Assembly: GCA_900548405.1 (NCBI GenBank)
Contig: UNSJ01000051.1
Location: forward strand, 1-11,913
Length of the DNA stretch: 11,913 nucleotides
Reading direction: 5' to 3'
From: Candidatus Gastranaerophilales bacterium
GTDB lineage: Bacteria > Cyanobacteriota > Vampirovibrionia > Gastranaerophilales > Gastranaerophilaceae
The notes beneath the pieces were generated by a model that saw nothing but the letters and a program-made list of their open reading frames with translations, searched no databases and was not told the DNA's origin. Both the position numbers and the translations under genes were made by a program. Positions 1 to 6,706 of this stretch are shown here, one piece after another. Position 1 is the first letter of the stretch. The number at the start of each line of letters is the position of its first letter.

Positions 1-879
1 ACGATTAAAGACTTTATTAACAAAACTGATAAAAAACAACCTCAAGCATATTTAGAAGTATCTATTGTTGAGTTAAACGAAGATGGTTCTAAAGAATTGA
101 CAAATACTTGGACTGTTATGAGTAATTCATTCTCAGCTTCATTCGACGGTACATCAACATCTACGGATTCTATGTATCCGATATTCTTCAAAGGAAACGG
201 ATGGACTCTTGTTGACCCTGAATCATTCTCAGACGGTAAATATGAAGAAGTCGGTAAGGTTGGTAAATGGAACGGACCTTTGAATATTATGTACACAATT
301 AACTACCTTGTTAAAAACGGAAAGGCAAGAGTTGTAGTTAATCCTCGTATCATAATTACAAACGGTGTAGAATCAAAAATTGAAGTTACTCAAGATTACT
401 TGGAAAGCGTAGAAGTAGATTCTTCAACATCAACAGGCGGTACTGTTGTAACCAGAGATTACAACGTTGCAGATGATCAGGGTGTTACAGTAGGTATTAC
501 TCCGTTCATAAGCCCGGATGGTTATGTTACATTAAACATTGTACCTGAATACTCAACTGAAATCGGTGCGGTAGACGGTCAAGAATCTATAAACGGACAA
601 ATTATTTCTTATAAGGCAGCTACATTGCTCAGCCACAGAAACTTAGATTTGAAAAATGTAAGAATCAAAGATGGAGAAACTCTTGTAATCGCAGGTATGA
701 TTCAAGAAAAAGAATCAAAAACAATTAACAAAATACCTGTACTCGGTGATTTACCATTGGTTGGCGCGTTATTCAGAAGCACTATCAGTTCAAAATCAAA
801 ATCTGAAATGGTAATAATGATTACTCCAAAAATCATTACTGATACAGAAGACGCGATTGGAAATACTGACACATTATAG
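1..879 (+). CDS. Secretin C-terminal part (PilQ/GspD family), 5' end outside window
   Basis: This is the 3' part of an outer-membrane secretin, the multimeric gated channel through which a type IV pilus or type II secretion pseudopilus acts. The frame is open from base 1 and gives 292 residues before TAG. An internal TTG at 97 could be mistaken for a start, but the upstream residues (KKQPQAYLEVSIVELNEDG) already match the beginning of the secretin core, so the gene enters from outside. Visible family landmarks are the VVVNPRIIITNG segment (about nt 331-366), the GVTVGITPFISPDGYV segment (about nt 481-528), the IKDGETLVIAGM strand, and the signature IPVLGDLPLVGALFRS (nt 733-780), followed by the last beta strand EMVIMITPKII. 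The N-domains that would separate PilQ from GspD are missing. The pilB-like gene begins 19 bp downstream, which indicates one operon. Confidence 0.93.
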   Translation, partial: TIKDFINKTDKKQPQAYLEVSIVELNEDGSKELTNTWTVMSNSFSASFDGTSTSTDSMYPIFFKGNGWTLVDPESFSDGKYEEVGKVGKWNGPLNIMYTINYLVKNGKARVVVNPRIIITNGVESKIEVTQDYLESVEVDSSTSTGGTVVTRDYNVADDQGVTVGITPFISPDGYVTLNIVPEYSTEIGAVDGQESINGQIISYKAATLLSHRNLDLKNVRIKDGETLVIAGMIQEKESKTINKIPVLGDLPLVGALFRSTISSKSKSEMVIMITPKIITDTEDAIGNTDTL

Positions 880-898
880 AATAAAATGATAATATAAG

Positions 899-2908
899 AT
901 GAATGAACTACTAAACAGGTTAAAAAACAGTGTCAATACACAGATACTGAATAAGGTCGACAGCACACTATTGGAACAATACAAATTTGTTCCAATTAGT
1001 GTTAAAGACAATTTTCTGTTTGTTGCTATCAATTCTTCTTCCGATAAAGAAGTAATCAACCTTAAACTGAAAGAATTTTATCCGCAGCAAGTTAAATTTA
1101 TTCAGGTGCCTGACCAGGATTTATTTGATTTGATTAAAAGCCTGAAAGAAGATATGCAGAAAGAATCAGGTGATGACGGCACATCAAAGCAGGTAAAACT
1201 TGGCGAACTTTTAGTTCAAAAAGGTTATATTAATGATGTTCAGCTTTTGCAGGCTTTAGCAGAAAGCAAACGACAAAAGATTCCGATAGGTTCTACTTTA
1301 TTTAAGCTGGGATTTATCACTCTTGACCAGCTGAAAGAAATTCTTCACCTGCAAACAGGTTATGATTTGGTTACTCCGGAGCAATTAGCCGGGCAGGAAA
1401 AATTCGTTAAGATTCTTCCTGAAGACTTTATCAAGAATAATAAAATTATACCGATTTCTTCGGATGGAAAAACTTTAATCTTGGGTGTTGTTACACCTGT
1501 AAAACCTGATGTTTTAAAAGAAATCATTTATTTAACAGGACAAAATCCTAAACAATTATTGATGACTCATTATGAGTTTGAGAACTCATTAAATACTTTC
1601 TTCAGTGAACAAAAGAAAGAAACCGAAAGAGTTATCAAAGAGATTGAATCAGAATCTCAAGAGTTTGAAGTTGAAGAATCCCTTGCGGATATGGTTGATA
1701 AACAGTTAAAGGATTCAACCGGTTCTGTTGCAAAATTCGTAAACCAGATTATTACAAACGCTATTGATAACAAGGTATCAGATATTCACATTGAACCGAG
1801 ATTATCAGGCTATATCGTTAGATACAGAAAAGACGGTATGCTTCAAAAAGTTCTTGATATTCCTCCAAAGGTTGAAACTTCAGTAATCGCGCGTTTCAAG
1901 GTACTGTCAAGAATGAACATTGCAGAACACAGACGACCTCAAGACGGTACGTTCTCAATTAAATATAAAAACGGTTCTTATGACTTCCGTATTAACACAC
2001 TTCCTGTTTCGGGCAAAGAAAAGGTTTGTATCCGTGTACTTGCTCCTGCGGTCAGCTTGAATGCTGATGATAAAAATATTAAACTGGTGGGTGGTACTGA
2101 AGAAGATGTTGCTAAAATTAAGAATATGGTTAGCTGTCCTAACGGTATTATCTTAACATCAGGTCCTACCGGTTCAGGTAAAACTACTACGCTTTATTCG
2201 GTATTAAAAAGCTTGAACGATGAAGACGTAAATATTACAACAATCGAGGATCCGATAGAAATTAAGCTGGAAGGTATTAACCAATCTCAAATTAACGCAA
2301 AAGCAGGTATCACGTTTGCATCTTGTATGCGTGCGATATTAAGACAAGACCCTGATATCATTCTGGTTGGTGAAATTCGTGACTATGAAACATTGGAAAT
2401 TGCGATTTCGGCGGCCTTAACAGGTCACTTGGTATTAAGTACAGTCCACACAAACTCAGCTGCAGCAACAGTTACACGTTTGATTGAAATGGGTGCAAAA
2501 GATTACCTGGTATCTTCTACTTTATCAGGCGTTATTGCTCAACGTTTGGTTAGAAGACTTTGCGATGACTGTAAAGAAGAATTCTTCGCAACTCACGATG
2601 AAGCAAGACAGATAATTGCAAACGAAGATGAAATTAAGGAATTTATGAAAAAACCGATTTATAGAGCTAAAGGATGCAACAAATGTGATTTTACAGGATA
2701 CAAAGGCAGACTTGGCGTATATGAAATTATGGCTATCAACAAAGAAATTAAAAAATTAGTTGCATTAGGTGCTCACGATTTGGAAATTGAAGAAGCTGCG
2801 GTTAAAAATGGTATGAAAACACTTCACCAATCATGCTTAAACCATATTCTGAACGGTATGACTACAATAGATGAATTCGTCAGAGTACTCGGTGTGGTTA
2901 ATGAATAG
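899..2908 (+). CDS. pilB: Type IV pilus / type II secretion assembly ATPase (PilB/GspE)
   Basis: Cytoplasmic hexameric ATPase that powers pilus or pseudopilus extension through the inner-membrane platform protein. It is 669 aa, longer than a minimal GspE and consistent with PilB/MshE-type proteins with extended N-termini. Residues 1-90 look like a degenerate first N-terminal domain. Residues 100-152 carry a two-part MshEN (T2SSE_N) pattern, KLGELLVQKG...QLLQAL then IGSTLFKLG...HLQ. The motor core shows the Walker A GPTGSGKT (422-429), the Asp box TTIEDPIE (447-454), Walker B RQDPDIILVGEIRD (482-495), and the His box with H510 and H517. A zinc-binding tetracysteine follows: C555-x2-C558 and C593-x2-C596. 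All catalytic motifs are intact. The ATG has only a weak upstream ribosome site (ATAAG). The C-terminal codons flow into the AGGAG of the next gene. PilB and GspE cannot be separated from this sequence alone. Confidence 0.95.
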   Translation: MNELLNRLKNSVNTQILNKVDSTLLEQYKFVPISVKDNFLFVAINSSSDKEVINLKLKEFYPQQVKFIQVPDQDLFDLIKSLKEDMQKESGDDGTSKQVKLGELLVQKGYINDVQLLQALAESKRQKIPIGSTLFKLGFITLDQLKEILHLQTGYDLVTPEQLAGQEKFVKILPEDFIKNNKIIPISSDGKTLILGVVTPVKPDVLKEIIYLTGQNPKQLLMTHYEFENSLNTFFSEQKKETERVIKEIESESQEFEVEESLADMVDKQLKDSTGSVAKFVNQIITNAIDNKVSDIHIEPRLSGYIVRYRKDGMLQKVLDIPPKVETSVIARFKVLSRMNIAEHRRPQDGTFSIKYKNGSYDFRINTLPVSGKEKVCIRVLAPAVSLNADDKNIKLVGGTEEDVAKIKNMVSCPNGIILTSGPTGSGKTTTLYSVLKSLNDEDVNITTIEDPIEIKLEGINQSQINAKAGITFASCMRAILRQDPDIILVGEIRDYETLEIAISAALTGHLVLSTVHTNSAAATVTRLIEMGAKDYLVSSTLSGVIAQRLVRRLCDDCKEEFFATHDEARQIIANEDEIKEFMKKPIYRAKGCNKCDFTGYKGRLGVYEIMAINKEIKKLVALGAHDLEIEEAAVKNGMKTLHQSCLNHILNGMTTIDEFVRVLGVVNE

Positions 2909-2911
2909 GAG
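2907..2911 (+). promoter_or_regulatory. Ribosome binding site of pilC overlapping the pilB stop codon
   Basis: AGGAG begins on the last two bases of the pilB TAG stop (2906-2908) and lies 5 nt before the ATG at 2917. This tight arrangement implies translational coupling between the ATPase and the platform protein. Confidence 0.8.
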
Positions 2912-2916
2912 AAACA

Positions 2917-4143
2917 ATGACAATATATAACTATATAGCATTAAAGAATAATAAAGATATTGTTAAAGGTAAAGTTGATGCTGCCGACCTTCGCGAGGCT
3001 CGTGAAAGTATCAGAAAATTAGGCTTTATTCCTACAAAAGTATACGAAGAAAAAGCGAAAGGCGACGATAAAGCCGATAAAAAAGATGATGTTAAAGCCG
3101 GCAAAATTAAAAAGCTCGGGCTTCAAGATCGTATGGACTTTACTTCAACGCTTCAAATTCTTGCACAATCAGGTATACCTATCATTGAATCATTAATGTT
3201 CATTGAAAACGATGCGGCTAAGCTTAAAGTAAGACTTGTTGCAAAAGAGCTGAGAAGGCAGATTATGGCTGGTGCAACTTTCGCTGATACAATTGCAAAA
3301 TATCCTAACCAGTTCGGACAAATTTATATCGGTCTGTGTAAAGCAGGGGAAGATTCCGGTGAATTGGAAAAAACATTACAGCGTTTGTTGGAATTATTGA
3401 GTAAAGAAGCTGCCATTAGAGGTAAAGTTATCGGTACATTAATGTATCCGATGTTCGTTATCGTTTTGGCTGTAATCATTGTACTTGTAATGTTAATGTT
3501 TGTATTCCCTGTATTTAAAGAAATGTTTGACGGTATGGGTAAAGAATTACCTTGGATTACTGCTACATTAATGAGTGCCGGTATATTCCTGAAAACATAC
3601 TGGTTCTTTGTTCCGCTTATCTTGGGTTCTATTTTCGGTTTCTTTGCGTTCATTATGAACTGGCAACCTAGTAAAAGAAAAATTGATGAGTGGGTTTTAA
3701 AAGTTCCTCTTTTGTCAGATTTGATACAGTATTCAAACTTTGCAAACTTTATTGCGGTTATGCAGGTTGCTTATGATGCGGGTGTTCCGATTATTGAATG
3801 TTTGTATTTGGCAAATATGACTTTAACAAACTATACGTTAAAAGTTAAAATTGAAACTGCTACATTGAAGGTTCAACAAGGGCAGCACCTTTCCATTGCA
3901 TTGCGCTCAACACGTGTAATGCCTAAAATGATTCTGTTTATGATTGCAACAGGTGAGCAGTCAGGTCGTTTGGGTGATATGCTTCTCCAAGCAACTTCTT
4001 TTATTGATAAAAAGCTTGATGCAATTATTGATACAATGACAAAAATGATTGAACCGATAATGTTGATTGTAATCGGAAGTATCGTATTGACATTAGCGTT
4101 AGCATTGTACTTACCGCTTTTCAACTCTTACATGTCAGATTAA
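2917..4143 (+). CDS. pilC: Inner-membrane platform protein (PilC/GspF family)
   Basis: Polytopic inner-membrane protein that sits above the PilB/GspE hexamer and couples its rotation to fibre assembly. At 408 aa it has the usual family length. A short N-terminal domain (1-42) is followed by a highly charged linker (about 43-66, rich in K, D and E). Two homologous T2SSF domains follow, at about 72-195 and 275-398. Each has the conserved acidic-turn motif, AGEDSGELEKTL at 143-154 and TGEQSGRLGDML at 345-356. Hydrophobic segments at about 176-198, 227-247 and 379-401 make the typical three-helix topology. It begins 8 bp after the pilB stop. No PilT-like retraction ATPase lies between the two genes, unlike many type IV pilus loci, so a T2SS-type or retraction-less role remains possible. 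Confidence 0.94.
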   Translation: MTIYNYIALKNNKDIVKGKVDAADLREARESIRKLGFIPTKVYEEKAKGDDKADKKDDVKAGKIKKLGLQDRMDFTSTLQILAQSGIPIIESLMFIENDAAKLKVRLVAKELRRQIMAGATFADTIAKYPNQFGQIYIGLCKAGEDSGELEKTLQRLLELLSKEAAIRGKVIGTLMYPMFVIVLAVIIVLVMLMFVFPVFKEMFDGMGKELPWITATLMSAGIFLKTYWFFVPLILGSIFGFFAFIMNWQPSKRKIDEWVLKVPLLSDLIQYSNFANFIAVMQVAYDAGVPIIECLYLANMTLTNYTLKVKIETATLKVQQGQHLSIALRSTRVMPKMILFMIATGEQSGRLGDMLLQATSFIDKKLDAIIDTMTKMIEPIMLIVIGSIVLTLALALYLPLFNSYMSD

Positions 4144-4148
4144 AAAAC

Positions 4149-4153
4149 AGGAG
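4149..4153 (+). promoter_or_regulatory. Ribosome binding site that selects a TTG start for the SDR gene
   Basis: AGGAG lies 7 nt before TTG at 4161. No ATG or GTG nearby gives the canonical SDR N-terminus, so the TTG start is well supported. Confidence 0.75.
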
Positions 4154-4160
4154 AGCAGAT

Positions 4161-4976
4161 TTGAGTAAGAAAACATACGTAATTACCGGTGCAACATCAG
4201 GTATAGGCAATACTCTGGTAAAGGAGTTTTGCAAAAATAATACTGTTTTTGCAGGATATCGTAATGAAAAGTATGTTGATGAGTTAGAAAAACTCGGTGC
4301 AATCCCATTTTATATAGATATGGAAAAAAAGGATTCTATTGCTAAAGCTGCTGCATTTATAAAATCTCAGACAGAAACTATTGATACAATTATAAATGTT
4401 GCAGGGTGTGTTGTTGCAGGTGTGATGGAAAAGCTGGATGTTAACGAAATTCGAAAACAGTTTGAAATAAATACCTTTTCACATTTGGATTTTACTCAAA
4501 GGCTTTTACCTTTGCTTGTAAATGGCAAAATAATAAACATCAGCTCAATGGCAAGTTATGGAATTTTCCCTTTTGTAGGTCCTTATTGTGCATCTAAGAG
4601 AGCTTTAGATATATTGTTTAACTCAATGGCAATCGAATCAAATATTAAGGTGATTTCAGTTAAACCGGGTGTTATTGCTACTCCTTTATGGGGAAAATCA
4701 GTTCAATTAAATAAAAAATCAATAGAAAATTGCAAAAATCATGAAAAAGAAATGCAATATATGGTTGCAAATGCTGAAAAAAATGAAAAAAACGGACTTG
4801 ATGTACACAAAGTAACTGATTTAATAGTTAAAATTGACAGTTTGGATAATCCTAAATCATCATATACAGTGGGCAATGATGCAAAGTTTGCACAATTCGT
4901 ATCTAAGCTTCCGCAAGATTGGATTAATAAATTAGTAAAATGCGGGATAAAAGCTAAGGTTTCTTCCGTAAAATAA
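4161..4976 (+). CDS. Short-chain dehydrogenase/reductase (SDR family)
   Basis: NAD(P)-dependent oxidoreductase of the classical SDR family, 271 aa, predicted cytoplasmic; the substrate cannot be read from sequence. The Rossmann dinucleotide loop TGATSGIG is at residues 9-16. NVAG at 79-82 is the variant of the usual NNAG. The catalytic tetrad is complete: N104, S129, Y142 and K146, in the YCASK motif with the standard 13-residue S-to-Y spacing. The PG motif after the active site (VKPGVIATPLW) is also present. The start is TTG with AGGAG 7 nt upstream. The gene begins 17 bp after the pilC stop, so it is probably co-transcribed with the pilus genes, although no functional link to pili is evident. 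Its last 23 bp overlap the 3' end of the convergent HTH gene. No hairpin terminator is visible at the junction. Confidence 0.92.
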   Translation: MSKKTYVITGATSGIGNTLVKEFCKNNTVFAGYRNEKYVDELEKLGAIPFYIDMEKKDSIAKAAAFIKSQTETIDTIINVAGCVVAGVMEKLDVNEIRKQFEINTFSHLDFTQRLLPLLVNGKIINISSMASYGIFPFVGPYCASKRALDILFNSMAIESNIKVISVKPGVIATPLWGKSVQLNKKSIENCKNHEKEMQYMVANAEKNEKNGLDVHKVTDLIVKIDSLDNPKSSYTVGNDAKFAQFVSKLPQDWINKLVKCGIKAKVSSVK

Positions 4977-5190
4977 TCTCATAGTTAAGAACTTCAGCTA
5001 TTTCAGCCAATTCTGAAACTCTTAATCTGTTATTTTTCATTTTGTTATAAAGGTTGCGAATACTGTCTTCTTTACCAAAAAGCTCATTAACAGCGTATTT
5101 CAAGAGAGTCATATTTAGTCCTTCAAGGTTTGCAAGGAACTTTAGCTGGGAACAAATGTTTTTAGTTTCAAGTTTAAATTCTTTTGCCAT
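4954..5190 (-). CDS. Small Cro/CI-like helix-turn-helix protein
   Basis: Basic 78-aa protein. Its layout resembles XRE/Cro-CI DNA-binding domains: an opening helix LKFLANLEGLNMTLL, a putative recognition-helix region around SIRNLYNKMKNNRLRVSE (53-60 end), and a closing helix LAEIAEVLNYEI. Small phage-like regulators often share the NLxNKLKR...ELxxIAEALxxEI style of C-terminus seen here, so this is a family resemblance rather than a firm assignment. I start it at ATG 5190 and not at the in-frame GTG at 5298, because the extra 36 residues are low-complexity and overlap the promoter and operators. No Shine-Dalgarno sequence precedes this ATG. A consensus promoter ends only 7 nt upstream, so the mRNA is probably leaderless. 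The gene is convergent with the SDR gene (23-bp overlap) and divergent from rimO. Likely role: autoregulated repressor or small DNA-binding protein. Confidence 0.75.
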   Translation of the reverse strand: MAKEFKLETKNICSQLKFLANLEGLNMTLLKYAVNELFGKEDSIRNLYNKMKNNRLRVSELAEIAEVLNYEIILRKKP

Positions 5191-5197
5191 ATTAAAA

Positions 5198-5226
5198 ATT
5201 ATAACATATTTGACATAATATTTCAA
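5198..5226 (-). promoter_or_regulatory. Strong sigma-70-like promoter of the HTH gene
   Basis: On the minus strand, TTGAAA (5226-5221) and TATAAT (5203-5198) are separated by exactly 17 bp, and the TATAAT is preceded by TGT, giving an extended -10. The predicted transcription start falls at about 5191-5190, on or next to the ATG. The -35 element lies inside the first palindromic operator. Confidence 0.7.
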
Positions 5227-5257
5227 TATATAATGAAAAAATTCACTATATAATGAA
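5222..5257. promoter_or_regulatory. Two tandem palindromic operator-like sites
   Basis: Site 1 (5222-5237, TTCAATATATAATGAA) and site 2 (5242-5257, TTCACTATATAATGAA) are 15/16 identical and spaced exactly 20 bp apart, close to two helical turns. Each is a 16-bp palindrome with 7 of 8 base pairs symmetric. Site 1 overlaps the -35 of the minus-strand HTH promoter. This is the expected form of a binding site for a dimeric HTH regulator, and the adjacent 78-aa protein is the obvious candidate. AT-richness makes weak palindromes common, but two matching copies at fixed spacing are less likely to be chance. Confidence 0.6.
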
Positions 5258-5276
5258 ACAAAAATAATTTTGACAT
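5223..5276 (-). CDS. Possible 17-aa hydrophobic leader/small peptide
   Basis: A minus-strand ATG at 5276 opens a 17-codon frame (MSKLFLFHYIVNFFIIY) ending in TGA. It is preceded by a perfect GGAGG (5288-5284) with an ideal 7-nt gap. The frame runs through both palindromic sites and stops at the HTH promoter's -35. No convincing promoter is visible upstream on this strand. It may be a membrane-active small protein, a leader peptide, or chance in AT-rich DNA. Confidence 0.2.
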   Translation of the reverse strand: MSKLFLFHYIVNFFIIY

Positions 5277-5298
5277 TTCTTATCCTCCACGAGGTCAC

Positions 5299-5328
5299 TT
5301 GTAAAAATCTTTGTATTTGTGCTAAAAT
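5299..5328 (+). promoter_or_regulatory. Probable rimO promoter
   Basis: TTGTAA (5299-5304), an 18-bp spacer, then TAAAAT (5323-5328) preceded by TGC, an extended -10. The predicted start is near 5335, leaving a leader of about 24 nt that holds the AGAGG ribosome site (5348-5352), 6 nt before the rimO ATG. Confidence 0.5.
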
Positions 5329-5358
5329 TGCTCATAAATATTACTTAAGAGGTAGAAT

Positions 5359-6663
5359 ATGAAAATAGCTTTGTTAAATCATGGATGTGCAAAAAATCTT
5401 GTAGACAGTGAACTTATGCTCGGGCTGCTTGCAAATAAAGGACATGAAGTTACTCTTGATGAAAAGGATGCGGAAATCGTTGTAATTAATACCTGTTCTT
5501 TTATTCATGATGCTGAAAAAGAGTCAGTTCAAGCTATTTTGCAAATGGTTCAAGACGGTAAAAAAGTTATAGTCACAGGATGTCTGCCTCAAAAGTATAA
5601 AGGGGAGCTCAAGAAAGCTATTCCTGAAATATCCGGTATGATTGGAACTGCTGATATAAAAGAAATTGTTGAAGTAGTAGATAAAGTCGCTCACGATCAA
5701 AAATATATTTCAAAAGTTTCAGAAAAACCTGAATATATTTATCCTGAAAACATTGAAAGACAGCAGATAACAGTTGGAGCAAGCTCTTATATTAAAATTG
5801 CTGACGGTTGTAATTATCATTGCGGATACTGTATTATTCCCCAGCTTCGCGGAGAATATCATTCAAGAACTATTGAAAATATTGTTGAAGAAGCAAAGGC
5901 TCTTGTCGAAAAAGGTGTTACCGAGATTGTGCTAATTGCGCAGGATACAACAAGCTATGGTATTGATTTATACGGAAAACAAGAGCTGCCAAGACTTTTA
6001 AAAGAATTAAACAAAATTGAAGGGCTTGGATGGATAAGAATAATGTATGCTTACCCTTCACAAATGAGTGACGAATTAATGGATGCCATTGCAAGTCTTG
6101 ATAAAGTTGTAAAATATGTAGACCTGCCGCTTCAGCATTATAATGTGGAAATATTAAAAGCTATGCGCAGACCTGCTTTTGATTATGATGAATTGATTAA
6201 GAAAATAAGAACTAAGATTCCTAATGTTGCTATCAGAACAGCATTTATTGTAGGGTATCCTGGTGAAACTGATGAACAGTTTAATGAGCTATATGAATTT
6301 GTAAAACGTTCAAAATTTGATAAAATGGGTGTTTTTGAATATTCAAGAGAAAGAAATACTGCATCTTATTCAATGCTTGAGCAGGTGCCTGCAAAAATTA
6401 AAAAGCAAAGACATAAGAAATTAATGACATTACAGCAAAAAATTTCAAGAGAAATAAACGAAAAATATGTAGGGCAGACTCTGCCTTGTATAGTAGAAGG
6501 CTACACTGATGAAGGTATTGTTTTAATGCGTTCTGAACATGATGCGCCGGAAATCGACGGTATGGTATACGCAACTACTGATAAGGCAGTTGTTCCGGGT
6601 GATATAGAAAATGTGGTAATAGAGCGTGCTGATGAATATGATTTATACGGTACTTTAAATTAA
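5359..6663 (+). CDS. rimO: Ribosomal protein uS12 methylthiotransferase RimO
   Basis: Radical-SAM enzyme that inserts a methylthio group on the beta-carbon of the conserved aspartate of ribosomal protein uS12. At 434 aa it has the full family length. The N-terminal UPF0004 domain provides the auxiliary iron-sulfur cluster ligands C10 (NHGCAKNLVDSE), C46 (VVINTCSFI) and C75 (VTGCLPQKY). The radical-SAM cluster motif CNYHCGYC is at C151, C155 and C158. The C-terminal TRAM domain ends in the RimO-typical DAPEIDGMVY and ADEYDLYGTLN, which separates it from the tRNA-modifying relative MiaB. Start ATG with AGAGG 6 nt upstream and its own promoter. All cluster cysteines are intact. Its neighbours do not share the pathway. 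Confidence 0.96.
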   Translation: MKIALLNHGCAKNLVDSELMLGLLANKGHEVTLDEKDAEIVVINTCSFIHDAEKESVQAILQMVQDGKKVIVTGCLPQKYKGELKKAIPEISGMIGTADIKEIVEVVDKVAHDQKYISKVSEKPEYIYPENIERQQITVGASSYIKIADGCNYHCGYCIIPQLRGEYHSRTIENIVEEAKALVEKGVTEIVLIAQDTTSYGIDLYGKQELPRLLKELNKIEGLGWIRIMYAYPSQMSDELMDAIASLDKVVKYVDLPLQHYNVEILKAMRRPAFDYDELIKKIRTKIPNVAIRTAFIVGYPGETDEQFNELYEFVKRSKFDKMGVFEYSRERNTASYSMLEQVPAKIKKQRHKKLMTLQQKISREINEKYVGQTLPCIVEGYTDEGIVLMRSEHDAPEIDGMVYATTDKAVVPGDIENVVIERADEYDLYGTLN

Positions 6664-6681
6664 TATATATTATGATATAAT
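6654..6681 (+). promoter_or_regulatory. Probable promoter of the flippase gene
   Basis: TTTAAA (6654-6659, inside the last rimO codons), a 16-bp spacer, and a perfect TATAAT (6676-6681) with an upstream TGA extended -10. The predicted start near 6688 leaves a leader of about 19 nt that contains the AGGA ribosome site. Confidence 0.5.
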
Positions 6682-6696
6682 AAATTTATAGTTTTT

Positions 6697-6700
6697 AGGA
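6697..6700 (+). promoter_or_regulatory. Ribosome binding site favouring ATG 6707 over GTG 6704
   Basis: AGGA lies 6 nt before ATG 6707 but only 3 nt before the adjacent in-frame GTG 6704. The ATG is therefore the better start. Confidence 0.6.
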
Positions 6701-6706
6701 TTAGTG

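Noticed and set aside
97..879. Secretin gene starting at TTG 97
   Set aside because: The same frame is open to base 1 and the preceding residues already match the secretin core, so the real start is upstream of the window.
3324..4124. Minus-strand open frames opposite pilC
   Set aside because: They lie entirely within an intact, well recognised pilC frame and have no family resemblance or ribosome site.
5210..5254. Plus-strand TTGACA (5210) with TATAAT (5229 or 5249) as a forward promoter
   Set aside because: Spacings of 13 and 33 bp are unsuitable. The TATAAT strings are better explained as the cores of the two palindromic sites.
5191..5298. Longer version of the HTH protein starting at GTG 5298
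   Set aside because: The added 36 residues are low-complexity Phe/Tyr/Ile-rich sequence covering the promoter and operators, with no ribosome site at that GTG.
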